Positions 16,954 to 25,316 of a DNA stretch of 64,000 nucleotides are shown one piece after another. The DNA comes from Lachnospiraceae bacterium UBA3273 (GTDB lineage: Bacteria; Bacillota; Clostridia; Lachnospirales; Lachnospiraceae), in contig DEUB01000012.1 of the NCBI GenBank assembly GCA_002362385.1, positions 1 to 64,000 of the forward strand, in the 5' to 3' direction. The notes beneath the pieces were generated by a model. The model saw only the letters and a list, made by a program, of their open reading frames with translations. It ran no database searches and was not told the origin of the DNA. Both the position numbers and the translations under genes were made by a program. Each line of letters starts with the position of its first letter. The first letter of the stretch is position 1.

Positions 16954-18309
16954 TCAGTCGTCATAAGCAAAATACATTGTCAGTTCTGTGAGAATGCCGT
17001 CCGTGAAACAGAAATCATTGTTGAAAAAGAAATCATCCGGGTCTTCATAGGTAGCAGAATAATAACCGTCGTTATCATCGTAATCATAAGAGGGTTCCAT
17101 CGTGGTGGAAGATAACAATTCATCCTTTGTGGTTTCTCCCATGACAATGCCCTTGCCTATAATAACGGTAGTGGAAGCAGATAAATAATCCATATCGATG
17201 TCAAGGCCATATAAGGTACAGTCCGAAAGGGGCAGATCCGTATCTGTAGTGTTTCTGAAAAATACATTGAATTCCCCGCCGTCATCGAGAGCAAACAGAA
17301 TGGTTTCCAAACCGTTTGCAGGCACCATATAATCTTCTTCCTCGCCGGGGATAAATCCCTTGTCTACCAGATCGTCATAGGAAGTGGGATAGGAAATCTC
17401 TATGCCGTTAATGGTCAGGGAAGTGGCTAAAACGTCTGAAGCCTTTGCTTCTCCCGCAGAAGGCTTAGAGGAGCGGGTATCATCGTCCTCTTCGTCATCA
17501 TCGTCCTCTTCGTCATCATCGTCCTCTTCGTCATCAGCTTCCTGATCGTCAAAATCATCTTCAGCGTCTGGCTCATCCTCATCCGTGTCGTCCTTTGTTT
17601 CTTTTGGATCAGTTTCATTCCCGCCAGGCGTTTCCGTATCCAGCATCAGATCGTCAGGAACCTCATAAGAAGGCTTTGAGCCTTTACCGGTAGAAAGATC
17701 GCTGCTTTCGATAACGGCTACGGACTTCATCATATTGGAGATTGCAGAAGAGGAGATTTTGCCGTCGGCGCTTCCTATAACGGCGGCAACACATATATCC
17801 TCATAGGCTATCAGCGCTGCTTCGCCTTCCAGGGAAGTATTCTCCACCTCTATTTTGGCGCCGGAGAATACGATTTTATAAAAATCGGCTTCTTTTCCCG
17901 TAAGGGGGCTGATATCCTTTGCCATAACATATTTTCCGTTGACTTTATCCAGATTCAGGGAAACGGCGGTACCTTCAAAATAATCGAGAAGGCAGTCGCG
18001 GGCATCGGTGGCGTCCATTTCATCCAAAGAATGCTGATACATATTGCATAAAAGGACGAAAGCGCCGTCGTCATATAATTCTAACGTATAAGAGTCTACA
18101 AAGCCTCTTAAGGTGTCGGAATCCAGTATGCCGTTATCCACGTTCATGGTAACGTTATTCAGGTAGCAGGGCGTGGTATTGTCAGTGTCGGACTGATACA
18201 GGGTATTATCGGTAACGGCGGTTAACGTCCTTGGACCGGAACATCCTGTCAGCAAAGAAAGTGACATTAGTGTCGAAATCAGAAGAGCTTTTAATTTTTT
18301 GATTTTCAT
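16954..18309 (-). CDS. Lipoprotein with a long acidic linker
   Basis: A 451-residue predicted lipoprotein: basic N-terminus, hydrophobic segment and lipobox LLTGC with the cysteine at about residue 23. The N-terminal domain (about 30-230) is followed by an Asp/Glu linker of about 60 residues, including the six-residue repeat DEEDDD, and a C-terminal domain (about 300-451) rich in Asp and Tyr. The start at 18309 follows GGGAGG by nine bases. I do not recognise either domain; both have short hydrophobic strands typical of beta-rich surface modules. The linker would hold the outer domain away from the membrane and could bind cations. It is divergent from rho and has its own terminator. Confidence 0.8.
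   Translation of the reverse strand: MKIKKLKALLISTLMSLSLLTGCSGPRTLTAVTDNTLYQSDTDNTTPCYLNNVTMNVDNGILDSDTLRGFVDSYTLELYDDGAFVLLCNMYQHSLDEMDATDARDCLLDYFEGTAVSLNLDKVNGKYVMAKDISPLTGKEADFYKIVFSGAKIEVENTSLEGEAALIAYEDICVAAVIGSADGKISSSAISNMMKSVAVIESSDLSTGKGSKPSYEVPDDLMLDTETPGGNETDPKETKDDTDEDEPDAEDDFDDQEADDEEDDDDEEDDDDEEDDDTRSSKPSAGEAKASDVLATSLTINGIEISYPTSYDDLVDKGFIPGEEEDYMVPANGLETILFALDDGGEFNVFFRNTTDTDLPLSDCTLYGLDIDMDYLSASTTVIIGKGIVMGETTKDELLSSTTMEPSYDYDDNDGYYSATYEDPDDFFFNNDFCFTDGILTELTMYFAYDD
17479..17536. repeat. 18-bp tandem repeat encoding the acidic linker
   Basis: About three near-identical 18-base units (CATCATCGTCCTCTTCGT on the plus strand) encode DEEDDD repeats on the minus strand. In-frame units of this kind change linker length by slippage without breaking the gene. 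Confidence 0.75.
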
Positions 18310-18437
18310 AAATTTTATCCTCCCGTTAAATAAAATGTGGCAGCTGCTTTTGCTTCTACTGCTTATAATACTTGGGACCATCCGTTTTGGTTGCAATTGC
18401 GATAATATTTCTTGTGATAATATTTTTGAAAAAAATC

Positions 18438-18466
18438 TTTACGAAAAAATAAACTTGGTGTATACT
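18438..18466 (+). promoter_or_regulatory. Candidate rho promoter
   Basis: TTTACG (18438-18443), 17-base spacer, TATACT (18461-18466). The leader to rho would be about 130 bases, long enough for the rho autoregulation known in other bacteria. The match is moderate. Confidence 0.4.
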
Positions 18467-18598
18467 TAATCTTGCAATTCGAACAAATCGTGCACTGGAT
18501 TTTCTGAAAGTGAATTCCCAAAGGAAATTTATGATAAATAGAGCGGACTAAAGTAGAACGATGAATGATACTGATTGTTTTGATTAAGGAGAAGAATG

Positions 18599-19891
18599 AT
18601 GAGAGAGAAGTATGAATCACTGGCTCTGGCAGATTTAAAGGAAATAGCCAAAGCAAGAGGGATCAAGGGAGTTTCCACCATGAAAAAGTCGGAAGTGGTG
18701 GAGGCAATGCTGGAAGAGGATGAGAGGAGCAAGATCAGTCCCGAAAAGCTCAGCGATACGCTGGACAGCGGGGAGACGGCAAGCGGGATCTTAGAGGTTA
18801 TGCCGGACGGATTCGGATTTATCCGCTGCGCCAATTATCTGCCGGGAGAAAACGACGTTTATGTGGCGCCCAGCCAGATCCGTAAATTTAATTTAAAAAC
18901 CGGAGATATAGTGGAAGGAAATACCAGGGTCAAGACCCAGAACGAAAAATTTTCCGCATTGCTGTATGTCAAGAAGATCAACGGCTATCACCCTTCGGAG
19001 GCGGCCAGAAGATACAGCTTTGAGGATATGACCCCTATTTTCCCGGACGAGAGATTAAAGCTAGAGACGCCGGGAGCCAGCGTTGCCATGAGGATCATGG
19101 ATCTCATGAGTCCGGTGGGAAAAGGACAGCGCGGTATGATCGTGTCGCCGCCCAAGGCAGGTAAGACCACTTTATTAAAGGAAGTGGCGAAATCCGTCAA
19201 GAAGAATAATCCGGATATGCATTTGATCATTCTTCTGATCGACGAAAGGCCGGAGGAGGTTACGGATATCAGGGAAGCCATTGAAGGGCCCAATGTAGAG
19301 GTTATCTATTCCACCTTTGATGAATTGCCGGAGCACCACAAGAGAGTTTCGGAAATGGTTATTGAGCGTGCAAAGCGTTTGGTGGAACACAAAAAGGATG
19401 TGACCATACTCTTAGACAGCATTACCCGTCTTACGAGGGCCTACAACCTGACGGTACCCCCCAGCGGACGTACTTTGTCCGGCGGTCTTGACCCGGCTGC
19501 GCTCCATATGCCCAAGCGGTTTTTCGGAGCGGCCAGAAACATGAGGGAGGGGGGCAGCCTTACCATTCTGGCTACGGCGCTTGTTGAAACCGGAAGCAAG
19601 ATGGACGATGTTATTTATGAGGAATTTAAGGGAACCGGCAATATGGAGATGGTTTTGGACAGGAAGCTTTCGGAAAAACGCGTATTTCCGGCGGTGGATA
19701 TCCCCAAATCCAGTACCAGGAGAGAGGATCTGCTCTTAAACGAAGAGGAGCTGCAGGCCATCAATATTATGAGAAAGGCGTTAAACGGGTTAAAACCGGA
19801 GGAAGCCGTAGAAAAGATTCTGGATATGTTTGCCCGCACCCGGACCAACAGGGAATTTGTGGATATGATCCAGAAAATCAAGTTTTTCTGA
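18599..19891 (+). CDS. rho: Transcription termination factor Rho
   Basis: A 430-residue RNA-dependent ATPase that ends transcription. The N-terminal SAP-like domain (LADLKEIAKARGI) is followed by the RNA-binding cold-shock-like domain (SGILEVMPDGFGFIR) and the hexameric ATPase core with PPKAGKTTLLKE, LIDERPEEVTD and the R-loop PKRFFGAARNMREGGSLT. No large insertion is present between the N-terminal domains, unlike some high-G+C relatives. Two ATGs stand side by side; the second (18599) is 7 bases from AAGGAG and is chosen. It is followed by rpmE after 90 bases with a separate promoter. Confidence 0.97.
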   Translation: MREKYESLALADLKEIAKARGIKGVSTMKKSEVVEAMLEEDERSKISPEKLSDTLDSGETASGILEVMPDGFGFIRCANYLPGENDVYVAPSQIRKFNLKTGDIVEGNTRVKTQNEKFSALLYVKKINGYHPSEAARRYSFEDMTPIFPDERLKLETPGASVAMRIMDLMSPVGKGQRGMIVSPPKAGKTTLLKEVAKSVKKNNPDMHLIILLIDERPEEVTDIREAIEGPNVEVIYSTFDELPEHHKRVSEMVIERAKRLVEHKKDVTILLDSITRLTRAYNLTVPPSGRTLSGGLDPAALHMPKRFFGAARNMREGGSLTILATALVETGSKMDDVIYEEFKGTGNMEMVLDRKLSEKRVFPAVDIPKSSTRREDLLLNEEELQAINIMRKALNGLKPEEAVEKILDMFARTRTNREFVDMIQKIKFF

Positions 19892-19899
19892 AAAATAAC

Positions 19900-19928
19900 T
19901 TGCATACCCACGAAAACTATGCTACACT
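19900..19928 (+). promoter_or_regulatory. Sigma-A promoter of rpmE
   Basis: TTGCAT (19900-19905), 17-base spacer, TACACT (19923-19928), about 53 bases before the start codon of the L31 gene. Confidence 0.55.
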
Positions 19929-19981
19929 TATAAAGCTGTTTGTGAAAAAATCATTGATATTTTATATAGAGAGGTGAAATT

Positions 19982-20182
19982 ATGAAAGAAGGAATCCATC
20001 CTAACTATTATCAGGCTACTGTAACTTGTAACTGTGGTAACACATTCGTAACCGGTTCAACAAAAGAGGATATTCACGTTGAAATCTGTTCCAAATGCCA
20101 CGCATTCTACACAGGTCAGCAGAAAGCAGCGCAGGCTCGTGGACGTATTGATAAATTCAATAAGAAATACGGCGTTCAATAA
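19982..20182 (+). CDS. rpmE: 50S ribosomal protein L31, zinc-binding form
   Basis: A 66-residue ribosomal protein with the four cysteines C16, C18, C36 and C39 of the zinc-containing L31 form. The zinc-free paralogue used under zinc limitation lacks them. It starts MKEGIHPNYY and follows GAGAGGTGAAATT. A terminator directly follows, so it is mainly expressed as a single gene. Confidence 0.98.
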   Translation: MKEGIHPNYYQATVTCNCGNTFVTGSTKEDIHVEICSKCHAFYTGQQKAAQARGRIDKFNKKYGVQ

Positions 20183-20197
20183 TCATTTGATTAAAAG

Positions 20198-20231
20198 GGT
20201 TGAGATTTCACGTCTCAGCCTTTTTCTTTTT
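20198..20231 (+). terminator. Intrinsic terminator after rpmE
   Basis: GGTTGAGA pairs with TCTCAGCC (one G-U pair) around a 7-base loop and is followed by TTTTTCTTTTT. Confidence 0.8.
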
Positions 20232-20256
20232 GATTACCATTTACCAGGAGGAATTT

Positions 20257-21273
20257 ATGGCGGAAAAGACGAATAAGCGCTATTGCGGAATCGGCGGACA
20301 GGCGGTTTTAGAAGGCGTTATGATGAAAAATAAGGATAAATATGCGGTTGCGGTCAGGAAGCCGGATGGAGATATAGAAGTCAAGGTTGATGAATATAAG
20401 TCGAGCACAGGGGAGCGTAAGCTTTTCAAGCTGCCCTTTATCCGGGGCGTGTTCAATTTCTGGGATTCCCTTGTACTGGGGACCAGATGTTTAAATTTTT
20501 CCGCTTCCTTTTATGAGGATGAGGAGAAAGAGGAGACGAAGGCTGATAAAGCGGTCAATAAGATTTCCGACGGAAACAGTGAAGGAGTGTTCAGTTTCCT
20601 GACGGTGGCGCTGGCAATGATCGTTGCCATAGCCCTGTTTATGGTACTGCCTTATTTTTTGGCGGATCTTTTAAAGGTATATATCAGGAATGATTCCCTT
20701 CTGGCGCTTTTAGAGGCGGTCATCCGTATTGTTATTTTCCTGCTCTATGTGGTTGCCATTTCCCTGATGAAGGATATCCGCCGGGTTTATATGTACCATG
20801 GGGCAGAGCATAAATGTATAAACTGCATTGAGAGGGGAAGGGAATTAAATGTGGAAAATGTCCGCAAATCTTCCAGGCAGCACAAAAGATGCGGCACCAG
20901 CTTTCTCCTTTTTGTGGTATTTGTCAGCGCAGTATTGTTTTTCTTTATCCGCGTGGATAATCCGGCCTTAAGGGTCATTATCAGGATCCTGCTGATCCCC
21001 GTTATTGCAGGTATCGCTTATGAGATCATCCGTTTGGCGGGAAGGAGCGATAATATTATAGTAAGTATTTTATCGACGCCGGGGATGCTTTTGCAAAAGC
21101 TCACTACCAGGGAGCCGGATGATGATATGATTGAAGTTGCCATTGCATCTGTGGAGGCGGTTTTCGACTGGAAGCAGTATTTTAGGGAGACCTTTGATTA
21201 TGACGTGGATGATGCAGCGCAGGTCATGAAGGAATCTGAAAAGGTTTCCAGAGAACTGGAAGAGGAAGCATGA
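20257..21273 (+). CDS. DUF1385 family membrane protein
   Basis: A 338-residue protein with the conserved opening GIGGQAVLEGVMMK, a central block of membrane helices (about 110-165 and 220-280) and the motif YHGAEHKCINCIE between them. In Gram-positive bacteria this family is regularly encoded between rpmE and prmC-prfA, as here, but has no firmly established function in this group. The ATG at 20257 follows AGGAGGAATTT; an earlier in-frame start falls in the rpmE terminator. It overlaps prmC by four bases. Confidence 0.93.
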   Translation: MAEKTNKRYCGIGGQAVLEGVMMKNKDKYAVAVRKPDGDIEVKVDEYKSSTGERKLFKLPFIRGVFNFWDSLVLGTRCLNFSASFYEDEEKEETKADKAVNKISDGNSEGVFSFLTVALAMIVAIALFMVLPYFLADLLKVYIRNDSLLALLEAVIRIVIFLLYVVAISLMKDIRRVYMYHGAEHKCINCIERGRELNVENVRKSSRQHKRCGTSFLLFVVFVSAVLFFFIRVDNPALRVIIRILLIPVIAGIAYEIIRLAGRSDNIIVSILSTPGMLLQKLTTREPDDDMIEVAIASVEAVFDWKQYFRETFDYDVDDAAQVMKESEKVSRELEEEA

Positions 21274-22208
21274 GATACGACGAACTCTTTTTGTATGGGG
21301 TAAAGCAATTGGAGAAAGCGGGAATTGCGGAAGGAAAGCTTAATGCAAGGCTGCTTTTGGAATATGTATGCAAAACGGACAGGAATACGCTGTTAGCCCA
21401 TCCGGAGCTTTTGGTAGAAAAAGAGCAGGAGAAACGTTATGTAAACCTTATTGAACAACGGGCAGAACGCATTCCCTTACAGCATATTACAGGGGTCCAG
21501 GAATTTATGGGGTTGGAATTTTATGTAAACCAAAACGTGCTGATTCCCAGACAGGATACGGAAATACTGGTGGAAGAGGTTATGCCCCATTTACATGACG
21601 GCATGAGTATTCTCGATATGTGCACCGGTTCGGGATGCATATTGATCAGCTTAATGCAGTATTCTAATGACTGCGCGGGTGTGGGAGCCGATCTTTCGGA
21701 CGAGGCGTTAGAGGTGGCAGAAAAAAATGCCCGGAGGATACTGAAGGAAAAGAATATACATGTGAAAAGCGGTTTTAAGGATTTAAAAGAAGCAAAAGAG
21801 GTAAAAGAAGCCGTTTTTCCGGTACAGAATGAGATCCGTTTTTTACAGGGAGATCTGTTTGAGGCGCTGGACCTTGGAGAAAAAACGGCGGTAAAATTTG
21901 ATATTATCGTAAGCAATCCGCCTTATATTTCTACAGACACCATCAAAACCTTAGAGCCGGAGGTAGCGGTTTATGAACCCCTGACGGCCCTTGACGGCGG
22001 GCAGGACGGACTGTATTTTTACAGAAGGATCGTAAAGGATGCAAAAAAATGCCTGGTCAGAGGCGGGAAGCTGTTTTTTGAAATCGGATTCGACCAGAAG
22101 GAAGCGGTATCACAGCTTTTAAAGGAAGCGGGCTTTATTGATATAGAAACAAAAAAAGATTATGCAGGACTGGATCGTGTAGTATTCGGAACTTTTTTGG
22201 AGGATTAA
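21270..22208 (+). CDS. prmC: Release factor N5-glutamine methyltransferase PrmC
   Basis: A 312-residue SAM-dependent enzyme that methylates the GGQ glutamine of release factors 1 and 2. The N-terminal helical domain (about 1-80) is followed by the Rossmann domain with LDMCTGSGCI and the substrate motif SNPPYIS. It overlaps the upstream gene by four bases, and its substrate gene prfA starts two bases after its stop, so the enzyme and target are made together. A lysine/glutamate-rich stretch (KDLKEAKEVKEA, near residue 170) is longer than in most homologues I know; it lies on a surface loop before NPPY. Confidence 0.96.
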   Translation: MRYDELFLYGVKQLEKAGIAEGKLNARLLLEYVCKTDRNTLLAHPELLVEKEQEKRYVNLIEQRAERIPLQHITGVQEFMGLEFYVNQNVLIPRQDTEILVEEVMPHLHDGMSILDMCTGSGCILISLMQYSNDCAGVGADLSDEALEVAEKNARRILKEKNIHVKSGFKDLKEAKEVKEAVFPVQNEIRFLQGDLFEALDLGEKTAVKFDIIVSNPPYISTDTIKTLEPEVAVYEPLTALDGGQDGLYFYRRIVKDAKKCLVRGGKLFFEIGFDQKEAVSQLLKEAGFIDIETKKDYAGLDRVVFGTFLED

Positions 22209-22209
22209 G

Positions 22210-23283
22210 ATGTTTGATAAGTTGGAAGACCTTATAGGACGGTACGAGGAATTAATGGGGCTTTTGAATGAGCCGGGAGTTGCCAACGACCAGAAGAGAT
22301 TCAGAGAGCTGATGAAGGAGCAGAGTGATCTGACCCCTATCGTAGAGGCTTATCGGGAATATAAAAAGCGGAATCAGGATGTAGAGGATTCCCTTGCAAT
22401 GCTGGAGGAAGAATCCGATGAGGATATGAGGGAGATGCTCAAGGAGGAACTGAACGATGCCAAAAAATCCATTGAGGAATTGGAGCAGAAGTTAAAGATC
22501 CTTTTGCTGCCCAAAGATCCCAATGATGATAAAAACGTTATCGTAGAGATCCGCGCCGGCGCAGGCGGGGATGAGGCGGCATTGTTTGCGGCGGAAATTT
22601 ACCGTATGTACGTTCATTATGCAGAGAGCAGGCGCTGGAAGGTAGAGCTTGCGGAATGCGAGGAAATCGGTATCGGCGGTATGAAGAACGTGACCTTTAT
22701 GGTAACGGGACAGGGAGCTTATTCCGTATTAAAGTACGAAAGCGGCGTCCACAGGGTACAGCGCGTGCCGGAAACCGAATCGGGCGGCCGTATCCATACC
22801 TCTACCATTACCGTAGCAGTCATGCCGGAAGCGGAAGAGGTGGATGTACAGATCGATGAAAAGGATATCCGTATTGATGTTATGCGCGCCTCGGGAAACG
22901 GGGGACAGTGTGTCAATACAACGGATTCTGCTGTCCGTCTGACCCATTTTCCCACGGGGATCGTGGTTTATTCCCAGACGGAAAAATCCCAGCTTCAGAA
23001 CAAAACAAAAGCTTTTGCCCTGCTTCGTGCAAAGCTTTATGATATTGAATGCCAGAAAGCCCACGATGCGGCGGCGGAAGCCCGGCGGAGTCAGATCGGA
23101 ACGGGAGACCGGTCCGAAAAGATCAGGACCTACAATTTCCCGCAAGGGAGGGTAACGGACCACCGCATTAATTTGACTTTATATAAGCTTGATAAGATCA
23201 TGGACGGGGATATTCAGGAAATCCTGGATGCCCTGATCGCTGCAGACCAGGCGGCAAAGCTGGCGAAGATGAATGAAGGGTAA
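22210..23283 (+). CDS. prfA: Peptide chain release factor 1
   Basis: A 357-residue class I release factor that reads UAA and UAG. It contains RAGAGGDEAALFA, the GGQ motif in SGNGGQCVNTTDSAVR and the stop-codon region with VPETESGGRIHTST. Most bacteria have GGQHVN; cysteine after GGQ is a minor variation I believe is usual in this bacterial group. Directly coupled to prmC. A hairpin follows the stop codon and lies between it and the convergent regulator gene. Confidence 0.97.
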   Translation: MFDKLEDLIGRYEELMGLLNEPGVANDQKRFRELMKEQSDLTPIVEAYREYKKRNQDVEDSLAMLEEESDEDMREMLKEELNDAKKSIEELEQKLKILLLPKDPNDDKNVIVEIRAGAGGDEAALFAAEIYRMYVHYAESRRWKVELAECEEIGIGGMKNVTFMVTGQGAYSVLKYESGVHRVQRVPETESGGRIHTSTITVAVMPEAEEVDVQIDEKDIRIDVMRASGNGGQCVNTTDSAVRLTHFPTGIVVYSQTEKSQLQNKTKAFALLRAKLYDIECQKAHDAAAEARRSQIGTGDRSEKIRTYNFPQGRVTDHRINLTLYKLDKIMDGDIQEILDALIAADQAAKLAKMNEG

Positions 23284-23285
23284 GA

Positions 23286-23310
23286 GGGTTGAAAGAAAAT
23301 TTTTCAACCC
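23286..23310. repeat. Palindromic element, copy 1 of the GGTTGAAAGAAAAT type
   Basis: GGGTTGAAA (23286-23294) pairs with TTTCAACCC (23302-23310) around GAAAATT. It sits between convergent prfA and the XRE gene and could act as a weak two-way terminator, though no T-run follows. A very similar element lies at 46468-46490. Confidence 0.6.
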
Positions 23311-23564
23311 TGAAATCCGAAAAGTCTGTTCATATCACAATTGAGAATTTGACAACAGGCATATAAAAGAGATACGGTTGGGTTTTGTGTTCCCTTTTCT
23401 ATCCTGTTGTATGAATAAATGGAAATATCTATTCCTTTTGTCTGGAGTCTTGCAACCATATCTGTCTGTTTAATACGTGATATTTTGCGTAGCTCAGCTA
23501 TATTTTTCCCTATATTGATATTGTTTACCTGAATAATTCTGTCAATACTTTTTTCGCTTTTCAT
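23304..23564 (-). CDS. XRE-family helix-turn-helix regulator
   Basis: An 86-residue single-domain DNA-binding protein. The helix-turn-helix spans about residues 18-75, with NIAELRKISRIKQTDMVARL and a second half KGIDISIYSYNRIEKGTQNPTV, as in Cro/CI-like repressors. It ends on a region CQILNCDMNRLFG typical of this size class. Two inverted repeats stand before it and suggest self-regulation. Neighbours are prfA (convergent) and the kinase gene upstream on the same strand. Its targets beyond itself are unknown. Confidence 0.9.
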   Translation of the reverse strand: MKSEKSIDRIIQVNNINIGKNIAELRKISRIKQTDMVARLQTKGIDISIYSYNRIEKGTQNPTVSLLYACCQILNCDMNRLFGFQG

Positions 23565-23565
23565 G

Positions 23566-23587
23566 ATATTGCACCTCTACGCAATAT
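23566..23587 (-). promoter_or_regulatory. Inverted repeat enclosing the XRE ribosome site
   Basis: ATATTGC (23566-23572) and GCAATAT (23581-23587) are exact complements, and the loop between them carries the AGAGG ribosome site of the XRE gene on the minus strand. It could act as a protein operator or an RNA hairpin presenting the ribosome site. Confidence 0.5.
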
Positions 23588-23611
23588 TTTATGAAAAGAC
23601 TTCTCATTTTA

Positions 23612-23629
23612 ATTGCACGAGAGTGCAAT
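23612..23629. promoter_or_regulatory. Candidate XRE operator
   Basis: ATTGCAC-GAGA-GTGCAAT is a perfect 7-bp dyad with a four-base centre, about 48 bases before the XRE start codon. Its TTGCA core recurs in the dyad at 23566-23587, which is what two sites for one repressor would look like. Confidence 0.55.
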
Positions 23630-23667
23630 AAGTGATATGATAAATACATTGCGGAGTGAAAAGTAAA

Positions 23668-23688
23668 TTGCCACCATAACAGTGGCAA
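23668..23688 (-). terminator. Weak terminator-like hairpin after the kinase gene
   Basis: TTGCCAC pairs with GTGGCAA around CATAACA, about 40 bases after the kinase stop; TTTACTTTT follows on the minus strand. The interrupted T-run makes it weak. Confidence 0.4.
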
Positions 23689-23727
23689 CGAAAAAAAGAG
23701 AACATGTTACAATAATAAAAGGAAAAG

Positions 23728-24795
23728 TTAAAAGATGGTTTCTAACAGAAGCATTACCAATATCAGGAAAAAAACCACTGCTAAATTTAAAATCACTATT
23801 CCTATGCAACGCATGAACGGATGTTTATTCGTACATAAGGAAATGAAACGTTGCACATTGCAATAGTTAAAACAGCAGAAAACAATGGAGAGCATTATGA
23901 ATAAAGATGTAATTCGCTCCAGCCAAAGATGAAAAACCGTTATATCTTTTACTTCCATGGAAAGACATGTCCAAAAGATAAATAAATATACGATGGATGC
24001 AGTAAACATTTTCCACGGGGTTCTTGTTCTGAAACCGGGCGGAGCCAACCCTTTTCTCTGTGAATCTGCGGCATTATGTCCGACGTTATTGTCCTTCTGT
24101 AGTTTTTCAATTTCGATTTTCAGTTCCTGTACGGTCTGGATTCTGTCGGAGGGATTCATCTTTGTACATTTGCTGATGAGAGTATCAAATATATTTGTTT
24201 TGACAGAAAGAGCGGAGGAAAGTTCCTGCAGCAAAATGCCAAGGGCATAGATATCGGTCTGGGGCGTGGAAAAACCAAAGCCGTATTGTTCGGGGGCGGC
24301 ATAGCCTTTTGTACCAAGAAGTACCGTATCCTGATCGGATGTATCCGTTAAGAATTTTGCAGCATTAAAGTCGATTAAGACGACATGGCAGCAGGGTGTA
24401 ATGATAATGTTTGAAGGTTTAATATCCCTATGGATGATGGGCGGGGTAAGAATATGCAGCTTTTCCAGTATATCGCACAGTTCGCTTACAAACCGGATAA
24501 TCAGATCAAGCGTGAGCGTCCGGGCATCTATTATTTCCTGTAGCGATCTGCCGGATATAAATTCTTCGATCAGTGTGAGTTGCCCGTTTTCTTCATATAC
24601 GTTATATAATTGGGGAATGCCGGTTATGTGGTGCTCCATTAAATATTTGTATATATCCGGATTGTATATATCCAGTATTTTCTTAATGTAGATTTTGGCA
24701 GTTTCCCGGTGCTGAGCCAAATATATTTTATGAGAACTGTTTATGGTGGCAATCGTATTATAATAAGAAATTGCAAGGCGTCCTGCATAGTCCAT
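23728..24795 (-). CDS. Membrane-anchored Hanks-type Ser/Thr protein kinase
   Basis: A 355-residue protein with a kinase domain (about 20-235) and roughly three C-terminal membrane helices (about 262-355) that place the kinase on the inner face. The catalytic loop IIHRDIKPSN is intact, LGTKGYAAPEQYG marks the activation segment, and K39 in KIYIKKIL is the likely ATP lysine. The magnesium motif reads DFN (LIDFNAAK) in place of DFG, and the glycine-rich loop is poorly formed. There is no extracellular PASTA domain. Divergent from a group of small genes starting 55 bases away, which may hold its partners. Active enzyme is likely but not certain, given the DFN change. Confidence 0.88.
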   Translation of the reverse strand: MDYAGRLAISYYNTIATINSSHKIYLAQHRETAKIYIKKILDIYNPDIYKYLMEHHITGIPQLYNVYEENGQLTLIEEFISGRSLQEIIDARTLTLDLIIRFVSELCDILEKLHILTPPIIHRDIKPSNIIITPCCHVVLIDFNAAKFLTDTSDQDTVLLGTKGYAAPEQYGFGFSTPQTDIYALGILLQELSSALSVKTNIFDTLISKCTKMNPSDRIQTVQELKIEIEKLQKDNNVGHNAADSQRKGLAPPGFRTRTPWKMFTASIVYLFIFWTCLSMEVKDITVFHLWLERITSLFIMLSIVFCCFNYCNVQRFISLCTNKHPFMRCIGIVILNLAVVFFLILVMLLLETIF

Positions 24796-24849
24796 GCTAT
24801 CATTCCTTTCAAGGTTATGCTACTACATTATATCAGACAGGAGAAACTT

Positions 24850-25305
24850 ATGGGAGAGAAAAATACAGATGAATTAGAAAAAGTTCTGCAAAGCACACAT
24901 ATAAAAAATTTTGACGCTTATTGCCAGGAAAATACGGGAGGACCGTCGGATTGTGAATTTTCTGTGTATATGAAAAATATATTCAGTGAAAAGAATCTCA
25001 CTCAGCAGCTTGTATTTTTGCGGGCGGATATTCCTGAAAGATATGGATATAAGCTTTTGTCGGGAGAAAAAAGAACAAGGCAGAGAGATGTCATTCTGAG
25101 GATATGTTATGCTGCAGAGATGTCTTTGGCTCAAACGCAACGGGCACTGAAGAAATATGAGATGCCGGAACTGTATGCGAAGCGGCCGAGAGATGCCCTG
25201 CTGATGATTATTTTTAATGAACATCCGGGGGACATTATTGAAGTCAATGAAGTGCTGAAAGAGCATGGGATGGAAACATTGAGGACAAGCGGCGTACAGG
25301 ACTGA
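24850..25305 (+). CDS. Degenerate XRE-like regulatory protein divergent from the kinase
   Basis: A 151-residue soluble protein. The start ATG follows AGGAGA by six bases; the longer open frame upstream overlaps the kinase gene and is rejected. Its middle and end (GYKLLSGEKRTRQRDVILRICYAAEMSLAQTQRALKK, shown in part: KLLSGEKRTRQRDVILRI) look like a diverged XRE helix-turn-helix followed by a segment with ALLMIIFNE and DIIEVNEVLKEHG. I recall similar proteins beside kinases in Firmicutes, but without an assigned role. With only about 54 bases between the two divergent starts, the kinase and this gene probably share one control region. Confidence 0.65.
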   Translation: MGEKNTDELEKVLQSTHIKNFDAYCQENTGGPSDCEFSVYMKNIFSEKNLTQQLVFLRADIPERYGYKLLSGEKRTRQRDVILRICYAAEMSLAQTQRALKKYEMPELYAKRPRDALLMIIFNEHPGDIIEVNEVLKEHGMETLRTSGVQD

Positions 25306-25316
25306 AAATACAAACC

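Noticed and set aside
17427..17618. Frame rich in Thr/Met/Arg over the acidic linker
   Set aside because: Frame-shifted reading of the DEEDDD repeat.
23609..23809. 66-codon minus-strand frame with a hydrophobic end, after the kinase
   Set aside because: Overlaps the kinase C-terminus and the terminator-like hairpin and lacks a ribosome site.
24709..24849. 5' extension of the HTH-like gene into the kinase gene
   Set aside because: No ribosome site; a good one lies before the ATG at 24850.
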